A stretch of DNA of 64,000 bases. It comes from an uncultured Eubacteriales bacterium (GTDB lineage: Bacteria > Bacillota > Clostridia > Oscillospirales > CAG-272). Below, one piece after another: positions 1 to 9,927 of the stretch (positions are counted from its first letter, which is position 1; the number at the start of each line of letters is the position of its first letter). Made by a program: the position numbers and the translations under genes. The notes below the pieces were generated by a model. It was not told the DNA's origin. It did not search any database and saw nothing but the letters and a program-made list of their open reading frames with translations. The DNA is taken from assembly GCA_900544985.1 (NCBI GenBank), contig UQXK01000001.1:62001-126000 (forward strand), in the 5' to 3' direction.

Positions 1-1008
<1,008 letters not shown>

Positions 1009-1074
1009 TTAAAAGGTGAAAAGTAAATACAATAAGCGCAAAAAAACGTATTAAAAATAAAAAAGCGAAGAACA

Positions 1075-1250
1075 CACCTTTCTTTCGGAGAAAGGTGACA
1101 GGAGAACTTTGCTCAAACACCCCACTTAATTTTTGCGAAGCTTTTGAGGTTCCAAGGGACTTTTCCCGAAAAGTCCCTTGTGTCGGGGTTTGGGGCGACG
1201 CCCCGACTGATAATGCGCACGAAAAAACGCGGAGAAATCCGCGTTTTTTA
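1075..1250 (+). repeat. Structured intergenic repeat, copy R1
   Basis: This is the most complete copy of a dispersed element seen six times in the window. In order it holds a hairpin CACCTTTC...GAAAGGTG (1075-1097), a spacer, the hairpin CAAGGGACTTTT...AAAAGTCCCTTG (1153-1180), a GGGGCG/CGCCCC hairpin (about 1192-1204) and a terminator-like hairpin of CGCGGA/TCCGCG flanked by A and T runs (1222-1249). It does not encode a credible protein. The flanking genes are on the minus strand, so the terminal hairpin could end transcripts coming from the YwaF-like gene. Confidence 0.75.
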
Positions 1251-1254
1251 TTTT

Positions 1255-1478
1255 GTCAGGATATGTTGGAACTGCGTGAGGGGGCCTTGCTTCAAGAGGC
1301 TTTTTGTAAAAAGCCCCTTGAAAATCCGCAAAAACTTTCCTCGGCTACACCACTTCATTTTAATGAAGCTTTTGAGATTCCAAAGGACTTTTCTCGAAAA
1401 GTCCCTTGTGTCAGGGTTTGGGGCAGACGCCCCAACTGTTAACGCACACAAAAAGCACGGCATTGCCGTGCTTTTTAT
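1255..1478 (+). repeat. Structured intergenic repeat, copy R2, with linking segment
   Basis: The first part (about 1255-1345) is a linking segment containing ATGTTGGAACTGCG and a CTTGCTT block, also found in copy R3. The second part repeats the main element without its first hairpin: AAGCTTTTGAG, the CAAAGGAC...GTCCCTTG hairpin, GGGTTTGGGG and a terminator hairpin AAAAAGCACGG...CCGTGCTTTTT (1450-1476). That hairpin lies 4 nt beyond the stop codon of the membrane-protein gene on the minus strand and probably acts as its terminator. Confidence 0.7.
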
Positions 1479-1479
1479 A

Positions 1480-2274
1480 TCAGTTTATTTTTGATAATTC
1501 TTTTTCTTCCTGTATTTTTATCGGTTTTGCCGCTTTTTTGTCTCTTATGTACCAGGGCAGATATGAAAGGAAAAACATAAGTGTTATAATCGATACGATG
1601 ACAAGAAGACGAAGCGCAAAATTAGGCGGTAAAATATCGAGTATTGACGGTGTGCTTTCGGGTCTTGCGAGGAAGAGGTAGTTTGCGCCCGGTCCGATTA
1701 TTATGTTTGCGCTGTATGCGACAACGGCAAGAACAAAAAGGGATACATATGACTTTATTGCCGATTTTATCGTGGGACGCATTTTATGTACAAATATCAT
1801 ATAGAAAACAGAGATATATCCGAAAGTGTGTTCTATCCAAAACTGATAATATCTGAACCTTGTGGGACCTGTGTATGTTATTACCGTCGGCGTAATAAGG
1901 GCGAATATCGTTCCCGCAAACAGCCAGAAATATGATATATCAAAAAGAGTCTGTGATTTTGCAACGACCATATAGCTGCAAAAAATCGCTACCCAGCCGC
2001 AAACGGTTATCGGCAAATGATCCACGGGATTTGGATTAAGTGAAGGAATGCTGATAAGGCGCCAGTAATAAGACATTTCCGAAATTATCATCGTGAAAGC
2101 AAGAATCCAACGTATTGTTTGCTCGTGCTTCCAAGTGCGTATTTTTTCGCGGTATCTGAATATTATGAATATTAAAGCAAGCGTTAAGATTATCGGCGCA
2201 AAATGAGCGAGTGTGAAATTGGTAAATTCAACTCTCTCTCCTTTGCCGAGAAAATATGAAAAGAATTTTTTCAT
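1480..2274 (-). CDS. YwaF / TIGR02206-type integral membrane protein
   Basis: The 264-residue product is almost entirely hydrophobic, with about seven predicted membrane spans. It has the layout of the YwaF family (TIGR02206, once described from Treponema TP0381): an N-terminal F-(S/T)-x-x-H-F segment, a YYWRL motif in the second to third span, and an HLPITVCGW block. The family's function is not established. It stands alone, transcribed leftward, with copies of the structured repeat on both sides; the terminator hairpin of copy R2 begins 4 nt after its stop. The ATG at 2274 is the only plausible start. The last 25 residues are charged and probably cytoplasmic. Confidence 0.8.
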   Translation of the reverse strand: MKKFFSYFLGKGERVEFTNFTLAHFAPIILTLALIFIIFRYREKIRTWKHEQTIRWILAFTMIISEMSYYWRLISIPSLNPNPVDHLPITVCGWVAIFCSYMVVAKSQTLFDISYFWLFAGTIFALITPTVITYTGPTRFRYYQFWIEHTFGYISVFYMIFVHKMRPTIKSAIKSYVSLFVLAVVAYSANIIIGPGANYLFLARPESTPSILDILPPNFALRLLVIVSIITLMFFLSYLPWYIRDKKAAKPIKIQEEKELSKIN

Positions 2275-2347
2275 AATAACTCCAAAGTAGCTTCAAAGTA
2301 TTAGTATTTTTTTATTGTATCACCTTGCATAGTCAAAATCAAGTGTT

Positions 2348-2625
2348 CGGAGAAGATGGACATAAGAACTTTGCTCAAACACAAAACTTTATTTTGCGAA
2401 GCTTTTGAGGTTCCAAAGGACTTTTCTCGAAAAGTCCCTTGTGCCGGGGTTTGGGGCGGAAGACCCAACTGACAACGCACACGAAAAAACGCGGAGAAAT
2501 CCGCGTTTTTTATTTGTCAAAAAATGTTGGAACTGCGTTCCAAACCTTGCTTTAAGGGACTTTTGAAAAAGTCCCTTAAAAATCCTCAAAACTTTCCCAC
2601 CGAATATACCACTTTATTTTGGCAA
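2348..2625 (+). repeat. Structured intergenic repeat, copy R3
   Basis: This copy lacks the first hairpin but keeps AACTTTGCTCAAACAC, the GAAGCTTTTGAGGTTCC block, the GGAC...GTCC hairpin, GGGTTTGGGG and the terminator hairpin (2484-2511) with the same CGCGGA/TCCGCG stem as R1. It is followed by the linking segment ATGTTGGAACTGCG...CTTGCTTTAAGGGAC with its own GGGACTTTT/AAAAGTCCC hairpin (about 2553-2578). It lies upstream of the YwaF-like gene. Confidence 0.7.
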
Positions 2626-2688
2626 AAATTTTATATTTTATTGAGATAATTTTATATCTGCTACGACAAAAATATGAAAGCATACAGG

Positions 2689-2718
2689 AAAAAGCGCGAA
2701 AAGCTGCACGCGCTTTTT
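2689..2718. terminator. Hairpin with A and T flanks (possible bidirectional terminator)
   Basis: AAAAAGCGCG and CGCGCTTTTT form a 10-bp stem around a 10-nt loop. It is followed at 2721 by a run of nine G residues. It lies between the YwaF-like gene and the next minus-strand gene. Confidence 0.5.
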
Positions 2719-2782
2719 ACGGGGGGGGGAGATGAGGTTCGAACATTTTCCCCGAGAAATGCTTTCATGAATATTCATAAAC

Positions 2783-2813
2783 AAAAAGAACGTCAATAAA
2801 AGGCGTTCTTTTT
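2783..2813 (-). terminator. Terminator of the small FKKKK protein gene
   Basis: AAAAAGAACG and CGTTCTTTTT pair over 10 bp with an 11-nt loop, directly past the stop codon of the minus-strand gene that ends at 2820. The U-rich side on the minus strand fits intrinsic termination. Confidence 0.7.
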
Positions 2814-2819
2814 GCGGAT

Positions 2820-3143
2820 TTATCTGTAATATACGTAGTATGCTATGATTGTCCTGATTTTTCCGTCGTGCATAAGGTCGGGTGCGGTCAGTATCGCCCC
2901 TTCCAGACTCATAAGCTCGGACGCTTGAAGTTCGGATATTTTCGCTTTGAATATGTGCTCTCCGCCGGCGCTTACCGTCATTATGCCGTCGCGGATTATA
3001 AAATCGCCGTCGCGCCCGATTATTATATCGGTGTCTCCTATCCTTTCGCTTACATATCTTATTCTGTGTTTCGATATTTTTTCCGCCATTTTTATGCGGA
3101 AGGAAACTTTGTCTTCCAATTTTTTCTTTTTAAAAAGTCCCAA
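2820..3143 (-). CDS. Small conserved-looking protein of unknown function
   Basis: The frame is open further upstream, but I place the start at a TTG (3143-3141). A clear GGAG lies 7 nt before it, and the longer version begins in sequence that looks non-coding. The product is 107 residues with a basic N-terminus (LFKKKKLEDKVSF), a segment IIIGRDGDFIIRDG that suggests a small beta-rich or PH-like fold, and a C-terminus ending TIIAYYVYYR. The internal phrase ASELMSLEGAILTAPD looks like a regular amphipathic segment. I do not recognise a named family and give no function. It is monocistronic with its own terminator; the 94-bp repeat array lies upstream. Confidence 0.6.
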   Translation of the reverse strand: MGLFKKKKLEDKVSFRIKMAEKISKHRIRYVSERIGDTDIIIGRDGDFIIRDGIMTVSAGGEHIFKAKISELQASELMSLEGAILTAPDLMHDGKIRTIIAYYVYYR

Positions 3144-3297
3144 ATCAAAGCTCCTTTTTGCGGTATTTTTTTTGGCGCGGATATTTTTTATCGCGCCTTT
3201 ATGTATATAATATAACAGATTTAAAAGTGAAAATCTATATATTCCGGTAAATATGTGTGCTTTTTTGAGCGTTTGCTCTTCCAATTATTATGTTAGT

Positions 3298-3500
3298 ATG
3301 GTATAATAATCCCACAAATGCGAAGCGTTTGTGTTTTGCCATACAAAAAACAAGTACAAGCTTCAAAGGGATATAGCCTATCTGAAAATTTATGATATAA
3401 TAATCCCACAAATGCGAAGCGTTTGTGTTTTGCTTTATGAAAACCTGACGCAAAACCGAAAATGGATATAGATTTTATCAAGTTTTATGATATAATAAAA
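3298..3500 (+). repeat. Tandem 94-bp repeat array, two full hairpin units and a partial third
   Basis: The hairpin CACAAATGCGAAGCGTTTGTG occurs at 3313-3333 and again at 3407-3427, exactly 94 bp apart. Each is preceded by a (G/A)TATAATAATCC block, and a third TATAATAA block follows at about 3489. The units are direct repeats with diverged middles, each starting GGATATAG. There are no unique equal-length spacers, so it is not a CRISPR array. The third TATAAT may serve as the -10 box of the YfhO-family gene downstream. A related array lies at 50126-50330. Confidence 0.75.
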
Positions 3501-3569
3501 AAGTCTTAACGCACTTTTATAGTGCAGTATAAAAACAACGAAGTTAAATTTTTAATTTGGAGGAAACCG

Positions 3570-6500
3570 ATGAACAAGGATAGTATTATTCTTTCTCCTC
3601 TCGAAAAGGAAGAGAATACCGTTTTAAAACGCATAAAGCGCTTTTTCGGAAGAATAAAAACGAGCGAATATCTCTACCTTATCGCGGCATTTTTGCTGCC
3701 GTTTACGATAATGCTCGGAATATATGCGTGCATGGGCGTACACCCGTTCGGAAACAATACCGTGCTGATGCTCGATTTGCAGGCGCAGTACATCTATTAT
3801 TATGAAGAAATACGCTCGCTTTTGACAGAGGGCGGCAGCTTCCTTTATTCATGGAAACGCACGCTGGGCGGCGAGTTTATGGGTATTATTGCATATTACG
3901 GCGCAAGCCTCTTTAATCTTCTTTTCGTTGTTTTTCCGAAGAGCATGATAGCCGACGCGATGATGTTCATAAACCTTATGAAGATAGGTTCTATGGGACT
4001 TACTTTCGGTATTTATATCCATAAAACGCGTCATCCGGGAGAGATGAAAACGCTTGCCGTATCGGTAATGTATGCGCTTTGTGCGTATTCGGTCGTTCAG
4101 TCGATGAACCCGATGTGGCTGGATGCGCTCGTGTTCCTGCCGCTTCTTATGCTCGGTCTGGAACGTCTTATAAAAGAGAAAAAGATGATTCTTTACACGG
4201 TCATGCTTACTCTTATATTTATAGCAAACTACTATATCGGATATATGACGGGAATCTTCACGTTTATATATTTCCTCTATTACTATTTTTCAAACCGTTC
4301 CGAACTTATAGAGATGTATCCTCCAAAGGCAAAAGGGAATATATTCTCCCGTTTCTTCTCGATGCACGGCACGAGAACGTTTGCAAGATTTGCATTCGGA
4401 ACGCTCGTAGCGCTTATGATAGCGTCGTTTATGCTTATTGCGGCGCTTTATTCGCTCTCATTCGGAAAGAATAATTTCCAACAGACAAACTGGACTTTTG
4501 CACTCCGTTTTGACTTTTTGGAGATAATATATAAGATGTTCATCGGCTCGTACGACACGGTAAAACCGAACGGACTGCCTATGATTTACAGCGGAATGCT
4601 GGCGCTTATATGTCTTCCCGTATTCTACATGGCGCCGGGCGTAAAGCCTGCCAAAAAGATCGGAGCGACTCTCGTTCTTCTCGCGCTCGTACTCAGCTTT
4701 ATGATAAATCCCGTCGACCTTGTATGGCACGGTTTCAATCTTCCCAACTGGCTTAATTACAGATATTCTTTCTTCTTCTCGTTTATGGCGGTGTCTATGA
4801 CCGCGGACGCGCTCTGCGACATAAAAAAGATAAAGACGACGAGTATTCTCGGCGTGGGCGGAGTCCTTCTTGTTATCACCGCGATAATACAGAGAATGAA
4901 ATTCCCGATAAACCCCGAAACGACGGGAGCGGAATATGCGAAGGCGAGCACAAAGACGCTCACTTTTGCGCTTGTAGCCGTACTTCTCATAGTTGCGTAT
5001 ATGATAATAATCTATCTTGTCTCTCATGAGAAAACGGAGAATGTCGGAGCTTTCGTGCTTGCCGCCGTCGTCTGCGTGGAGATGTTCGCCGGAGGGCTTA
5101 TGAATCTGAGCGACGCGACGATGACAGACTCCGGTTCGGTACAATACGGCAGTTTTGTAGACAGCAAAGGACGTGAGGATTATACGGGATATAATTCCTC
5201 TATAAACAGAATAAAAGATGTTGTAAACGAAGTCCTTGAAAACGATAAATCATTTTATCGCATGGAGAGCAAGGTATACCGCCGTGCGGGAGGCGAAAAC
5301 GAGTGCATGGCTTTCGGTTTTAACGGAATATCCCATTCCACATCGACGCTCAATGCTTCGGTAATAAAACTGATGAACAATCTCGGATATACTTCGATAT
5401 CGCATTATACTCAATACCGCGGAGGCACACCCGTTTCCGATGCCCTCCTCGGAATAAAGTATGTGATAACAAAAGACGAGCTTCTCGATCCCAATTTCTA
5501 TACGTTGTATGCAAAACAGCAGGAGCATTACGATTTTGTGGCATCTTCGAGTACGATATATGCCATGCAGAATATGAAAGCGCTCCCGATCGCTTACGGC
5601 GTAAGCAAAAATGCGATAACGCTTTTGGAAGATAAAGCACAGCCGCTTTTCCCGACGGGACTTGATACGCAGAACGAAATGATAGAGGCTTTCCTCTCCG
5701 AGACAGCTTACAACGGAACTATATTTAAGAAGATAGCCTGCTATCCTCATGCGACGGATGTTACGACAGGCGCGTTCAGCCAGCCCTGCTACTATTTTGA
5801 CGAGAACGGAGAACGTCAGACGCACTATGTTCCTTATACGAGCTATGTTGCAAAAGGCGATGATCCCAAGATAACATTCTCTTTCCACGCAAAGTCTGAT
5901 TCTGCAATATATGCGCGTTTTGCGACGGACAACTTCGGCAAGGGCTGCGACGTATTCGTAAACGGCGTTCTCCTTTGCGAGAACTACGGAACGGGCGGCG
6001 GCAACGGCATACTTAATATAGGAACTTTCCATACGGGAGATTCCGTAGAGGTCGTTCTCGAACTTAACGACGCGTTCTATATTTCCCAGGAATCGGGTTC
6101 CAACGTTCATTTCTACTATATAGATTATGAAGCTGCAAACGAGGCTTTCTCATATCTTTCAAATGCCGCAATGAATGTTGAAGAGCATACGAATACAAAG
6201 ATAAAAGGCAATATAACTCTCCCGAAAGGACAGGAGCTTATATTTACGACGATACCGTACGACGAAGGCTGGAAGTGCTATATCGACGGAAAGAAAGTCG
6301 ACGCTGTTAAAGTCATGGGCTCTCTTGTCGGCGTTCCCGCAACGGAAGGGTATCATGAAGTGGAATTCAGATATATGCCCACATGTTACGTTGTAGGATT
6401 TATAGTTTCCGCTCTCGGTGCTCTTATCCTCATTGCCATGATAGTAATACCGATAGTAAAGAAAAAACGCGCGCCGAAGCTCGCTACGGCAAATCCGTCG

Positions 6501-6773
6501 GATTCTGATGATGTTGCAAATAACGCTTCGGGCGATGAAATTGTTGATACCGAGATGTTCAGGGCATTTGGAATAGGCTATGGAAATAACAGCGCGGAAA
6601 ATACCGCAAGCACCGAAAATATGGAAGATCTTATTCCGCCCGACGGAGGGGACATAAACCAAGGCTCAAAGGGAGATATAGCCGAGGCTTTCAAAGAATC
6701 GGCGGTTGATGAAAACGGTGTCTCCAACACGGGAGATTCCGAAAACGGAAAAGATGGCGCTTCGGAAAAATAA
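3570..6773 (+). CDS. YfhO-family GT-C type membrane glycosyltransferase
   Basis: The product has 1067 residues. I chose the ATG at 3570 because GGAGG lies 6 nt upstream. A short basic N-terminus leads into a multispanning region (about residues 35-490, roughly a dozen membrane segments). The first outer loop holds a conserved aspartate in MLDLQAQYIYYY (Asp69), the expected catalytic or metal-binding position of GT-C enzymes. A large outer domain follows (about 500-910), then a final membrane span and an acidic, Ser/Asn-rich cytoplasmic tail of about 110 residues. YfhO proteins (PF09586) are known or proposed to add sugars to lipoteichoic acid or other envelope polymers using lipid-linked donors. 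The substrate here is unknown. The tail is longer than usual for the family. The gene is monocistronic with a terminator at 6781. Confidence 0.85.
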   Translation: MNKDSIILSPLEKEENTVLKRIKRFFGRIKTSEYLYLIAAFLLPFTIMLGIYACMGVHPFGNNTVLMLDLQAQYIYYYEEIRSLLTEGGSFLYSWKRTLGGEFMGIIAYYGASLFNLLFVVFPKSMIADAMMFINLMKIGSMGLTFGIYIHKTRHPGEMKTLAVSVMYALCAYSVVQSMNPMWLDALVFLPLLMLGLERLIKEKKMILYTVMLTLIFIANYYIGYMTGIFTFIYFLYYYFSNRSELIEMYPPKAKGNIFSRFFSMHGTRTFARFAFGTLVALMIASFMLIAALYSLSFGKNNFQQTNWTFALRFDFLEIIYKMFIGSYDTVKPNGLPMIYSGMLALICLPVFYMAPGVKPAKKIGATLVLLALVLSFMINPVDLVWHGFNLPNWLNYRYSFFFSFMAVSMTADALCDIKKIKTTSILGVGGVLLVITAIIQRMKFPINPETTGAEYAKASTKTLTFALVAVLLIVAYMIIIYLVSHEKTENVGAFVLAAVVCVEMFAGGLMNLSDATMTDSGSVQYGSFVDSKGREDYTGYNSSINRIKDVVNEVLENDKSFYRMESKVYRRAGGENECMAFGFNGISHSTSTLNASVIKLMNNLGYTSISHYTQYRGGTPVSDALLGIKYVITKDELLDPNFYTLYAKQQEHYDFVASSSTIYAMQNMKALPIAYGVSKNAITLLEDKAQPLFPTGLDTQNEMIEAFLSETAYNGTIFKKIACYPHATDVTTGAFSQPCYYFDENGERQTHYVPYTSYVAKGDDPKITFSFHAKSDSAIYARFATDNFGKGCDVFVNGVLLCENYGTGGGNGILNIGTFHTGDSVEVVLELNDAFYISQESGSNVHFYYIDYEAANEAFSYLSNAAMNVEEHTNTKIKGNITLPKGQELIFTTIPYDEGWKCYIDGKKVDAVKVMGSLVGVPATEGYHEVEFRYMPTCYVVGFIVSALGALILIAMIVIPIVKKKRAPKLATANPSDSDDVANNASGDEIVDTEMFRAFGIGYGNNSAENTASTENMEDLIPPDGGDINQGSKGDIAEAFKESAVDENGVSNTGDSENGKDGASEK

Positions 6774-6780
6774 TAAATAC

Positions 6781-6809
6781 AAAAATGCTGTGCATTGCAC
6801 GGCATTTTT
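6781..6809 (+). terminator. Terminator after the YfhO-family gene
   Basis: AAAAATGC/GCATTTTT with an inner GTGC/GCAC stem forms a hairpin 5 nt past the TAA and ends in a T run. Confidence 0.75.
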
Positions 6810-7083
6810 GACTTATACACGGCGGCGGGAAAATAAAAGACTTCCGGTGCCGGTTGTAAAATGCCGAAAGCTTTCCCGAGAAAATCCGCCTGCGCTTTAA
6901 AACGTCGGAATATGATAAAGCGCGTAGATTTGATTTTATGGCAACTTTATTTTTGTGATTAAAAGCTTGCGGTATCAACAGAAAAAATCTGTTTTGATAT
7001 CACGATAAACTTTGTTTGTCTTAAACACAATATATTGCGGTTTTAGACGATTTGATTTTTGATTTGCGGAGGATATATAAAAT

Positions 7084-8817
7084 ATGGCGTTTGACGCGGG
7101 ATTTACGCGCGCTATGTGCGCTGAGCTCGAAGCGGAGCTTTCGGGCGCAAAGGTAGAAAGGGTTACCGAGCCGTCGCGCGACGAGATAGTTATACAATTT
7201 TACAAGGCGGGGAAAACAAAAAGGCTGTTTTTTTCCGCAAACCCGTCAAGGGCAAGAGTCTGCATAACGGAGCTGACATTTGAAAATCCCAAAGTTTCCC
7301 CCATGTTTTGTATGCTCTTGCGCAAACATCTTGCGGGGGCTTCTGTCAGTTCCGTGCGCCAAAACGGATTTGAACGCGCGATAGAGATAGACTTTGCCGC
7401 CTTTGACGATATGGGATTTTCAGTTACTCGAACGCTCGTTGCGGAGATAATGGGGAAGTGCAGTAACATCATGTTGCTCGACGATAAGAGGCGCATTATG
7501 GGCGTTTTGCGCTCTGTGGACTTCACTACAAGCGCCAAAAGGCAGGTCTTGCCCGGAATGACGTATGAAGCGCCACCCGCGCAGGACAAAATATTGCCCG
7601 AAAATGAAAATTTCGAAGATTTTTCATCGCGTGCGAAAGCTTTTGATGAAAGCAAGAGCGCGGAGAGCTTTTTGCTTTCGACATATATAGGCTTGTCTCC
7701 GCTCGTTTCAAGGGAGATCGCGTTTCGCGCAGGCGCTCTCGGAGTCGAAATGAGAAATGCCTATATCGGAAAATTATACGATTCGTTCGCGGTATATATA
7801 TCTTCTTTGAAGCCGCCGTATGTTCCCACGCTTATTTCGGACGGAAAAAATCCCGTCGAATATTGCTTTTCCGATATTTTTCAGTACGGGGAATCATTAA
7901 ACAAAACGCATTTCCCGTCGCTGTCCTCTTTGCTAGACGCTTTCTACGGAGAGCGGGATAAGATAGCCATAATAAAGGCGAAAACGCACGATGTTTCCCA
8001 AATAGTGCAGAATGCAAAATCAAGATTATCCAAAAAGATAGTTTATATAAAACGCGATCTTGCCGAATGCGAGGAGGCGGAAAAATATAAATTATGGGGC
8101 GATCTTATAACGTCGTCTCTGTATATGCTGTCGGGAAAAAGCTCTTATTGCGAGGTCACGAATTTTTACAGCGACGACATGGAAAAGGTGAAAATACCGC
8201 TCGATGTAAAGCTTACGGCGTCCCAGAACGCGGCGAAATATTTTAAAAAGTATACAAAGTTAAAAAAGGCGAAGGAAATTCTTTCGGGACAGCTTTTATC
8301 CGCTTCTTCCGAGATAATGTATCTTGAAACGGTAGAGACGGCGATATCCCTTTCGGAAAACGAAAACGATATTACGCAGATAAAATCGGAGCTTCAAACG
8401 GCGGGATATATTTCGCACACAGTTCAGCAGAATACGAAAAAGCCGCAGAAAAAGCAGGATATAGTGCCTCTTAAATTTACAAGTCCGGGAGGGCATACTG
8501 TTTTTTGCGGAAAAAACAATATCCAAAACGATTTTATTACGACAAAGCTCGGAAAAAAATCCGATTGGTGGTTCCATGTGAAAAACAAGCCGGGTTCTCA
8601 CGTTTTGCTCGTTTGCGATGACGGAGAAGACCCCAACGCCGGGGAATTTACATTTGCGGCAAGCACCGCGGCGTACTATTCGAGTCTTCGCGACGGAGAA
8701 AACGTGGCGGTTGATTACACGCTTTTGAAAAATGTGAAAAAACCGTCGGGTTCCTCTCCCGGTCACGTTGTATATTACACAAATTATACGGCTTTTGTAG
8801 ATCCCAAAAAGCCCTAA
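7084..8817 (+). CDS. rqcH: RqcH (Rqc2 homologue, NFACT protein), ribosome-associated quality control
   Basis: The 577-residue product starts MAFDAGFTRAM and has the NFACT-N domain in the first ~200 residues, a helical middle rich in Lys/Glu (about 290-410), and an NFACT-R domain near 455-560 with KKSDWWFHVKNKPGSH. In Bacillus, RqcH binds split 50S subunits holding peptidyl-tRNA and recruits tRNA-Ala to add C-terminal alanine tails that mark stalled proteins for degradation. The tRNA-contacting pair is Asp97-Arg98 in Bacillus; here residues 97-98 are Glu-Arg (GFERAIEI), a conservative change. GGAGG lies 10 nt before the ATG. Older annotations call this family fibronectin-binding protein. The gene stands alone and ends at a perfect inverted repeat. 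ylmH, another rescue-related gene, is at 57.5 kb. Confidence 0.93.
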   Translation: MAFDAGFTRAMCAELEAELSGAKVERVTEPSRDEIVIQFYKAGKTKRLFFSANPSRARVCITELTFENPKVSPMFCMLLRKHLAGASVSSVRQNGFERAIEIDFAAFDDMGFSVTRTLVAEIMGKCSNIMLLDDKRRIMGVLRSVDFTTSAKRQVLPGMTYEAPPAQDKILPENENFEDFSSRAKAFDESKSAESFLLSTYIGLSPLVSREIAFRAGALGVEMRNAYIGKLYDSFAVYISSLKPPYVPTLISDGKNPVEYCFSDIFQYGESLNKTHFPSLSSLLDAFYGERDKIAIIKAKTHDVSQIVQNAKSRLSKKIVYIKRDLAECEEAEKYKLWGDLITSSLYMLSGKSSYCEVTNFYSDDMEKVKIPLDVKLTASQNAAKYFKKYTKLKKAKEILSGQLLSASSEIMYLETVETAISLSENENDITQIKSELQTAGYISHTVQQNTKKPQKKQDIVPLKFTSPGGHTVFCGKNNIQNDFITTKLGKKSDWWFHVKNKPGSHVLLVCDDGEDPNAGEFTFAASTAAYYSSLRDGENVAVDYTLLKNVKKPSGSSPGHVVYYTNYTAFVDPKKP

Positions 8818-8823
8818 TAAATG

Positions 8824-8857
8824 AAAACCTCCGATGTGATATCACATCGGAGGTTTT
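8824..8857. terminator. Perfect bidirectional terminator between convergent genes
   Basis: AAAACCTCCGATGTGAT and ATCACATCGGAGGTTTT form a perfect 17-bp palindrome with A and T runs at the ends. It sits between rqcH (+) and the CmpB-family gene (-) and can serve both. Confidence 0.88.
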
Positions 8858-8866
8858 ATAATTTTG

Positions 8867-9634
8867 TTATTTGTTTTCGTCGTCGCTTTCTTTTTCTTTC
8901 TTTGTCTTTTTTCTGCGCGCCTCGAACGCGAGGGTCATTTCATGAAGATATTCGGAAAGCGGGCGCTCCGAACGGAACGAAAAGAAGAAATGATGTTTTT
9001 GTTTTCTTGCGTCCTGTCTTTGACGTATATTTGCTTTGAGCGTTTCGTATTTTACTATGATATCGTTTTCGTCTGCGTATTTTTTGAGCCTTGAAATGAT
9101 TTGCGCGGAATGGGCGATATCTATTATAAATACGCCGAAGAACATTCCCACAACGAAAGAGAAGGCGAGATTTCTCGACAGCCATTCGAGCGCATTCAAT
9201 ATGTAGGGATGTATGAGAAAATAATAGAGTGCGCCGAGTAATGCCCAGGCAAGAGAAAATTTAGGGCAGATTATTCCCTGGATATTTCCCCATGCGCCGC
9301 TGTAATCCCAGAGCCTGACTTTGAATATTTTCAGAGAGATTATACCCGCGATATATTCTATTGCCGTCATGGATATCGCCATTATGACGAACAGCACAGC
9401 CTTGCGGAGCACATCGTTTTCTATTGTCAGGTTTCTTTCTATCGACGCTATGAGGTATAGCGCGCAAAGCCCCAGACCGTAAAGCGGTATATACGGTCCT
9501 GTGCAGAATCCGGGATTTATCCATTTTCGCTCCGGATTCGCCGATGAAAAGAATCTTCGGAATATCACTTCGATTATCCAGCCGAGCATAGAGCCTATAA
9601 AAAATAAAAAAGCGAGAATCAAAAATAAATTCAT
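8867..9634 (-). CDS. ABC_trans_CmpB-family (PF06541) membrane protein
   Basis: The 255-residue product has about five or six membrane spans followed by a charged C-terminal tail. The family's typical blocks are visible: GWIIEVIFRR near residue 18, GFCTGPYIPLYGLG around 42-55, RLWDYSG near 125, and IICPKFSLAWALLG. The family is named as a putative ABC-transporter permease, but members usually stand alone without an ATPase, as here, so a transport role is unproven. The last 60 residues are strongly basic and acidic by turns and probably cytoplasmic. A GGGTGA site precedes the ATG at 9634. It converges on rqcH and shares its terminator. Confidence 0.82.
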   Translation of the reverse strand: MNLFLILAFLFFIGSMLGWIIEVIFRRFFSSANPERKWINPGFCTGPYIPLYGLGLCALYLIASIERNLTIENDVLRKAVLFVIMAISMTAIEYIAGIISLKIFKVRLWDYSGAWGNIQGIICPKFSLAWALLGALYYFLIHPYILNALEWLSRNLAFSFVVGMFFGVFIIDIAHSAQIISRLKKYADENDIIVKYETLKANIRQRQDARKQKHHFFFSFRSERPLSEYLHEMTLAFEARRKKTKKEKESDDENK

Positions 9635-9892
9635 AAAAAATCACCCGTAAATATATTTTTTATAATTGTTTTTTGTATTTTACCGAAAAATCAGATATGA
9701 GAACAAAAACGGGAAACACTGTCGCGTTACAATTATACTGTGAAAAGAAAGCACGTGATTGTTATTTGCAAGATGTTTCTTATTAAAATTCTGTTTTTCT
9801 ATATAATACCACAAGAAAAGGCAAAAATAAAGTCTTTTTCTTTAAAATGCGCACGATAAAACAGTAAAATAGAACAAATGTTCGAAAAATAG

Positions 9893-9921
9893 TTGACAAA
9901 AGAACAATGCTGTGGTATAAT
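9893..9921 (+). promoter_or_regulatory. Consensus sigma-A promoter of a small RNA gene
   Basis: TTGACA (9893-9898) and TATAAT (9916-9921) are both perfect and separated by the optimal 17 bp. Transcription should begin near the A at 9928. No coding frame begins close downstream. Confidence 0.88.
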
Positions 9922-9927
9922 ATGCTC

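Noticed and set aside
1095..1494. Short plus-strand open frames of about 115 codons
   Set aside because: They consist of the structured intergenic repeat read as protein. The same residue strings reappear in the other copies, and no ribosome binding site precedes them.
3298..3500. Possible CRISPR array
   Set aside because: Only two to three units with a 94-bp period, diverged middles instead of unique equal-length spacers, and no cas genes. The same holds for the array at 50126.
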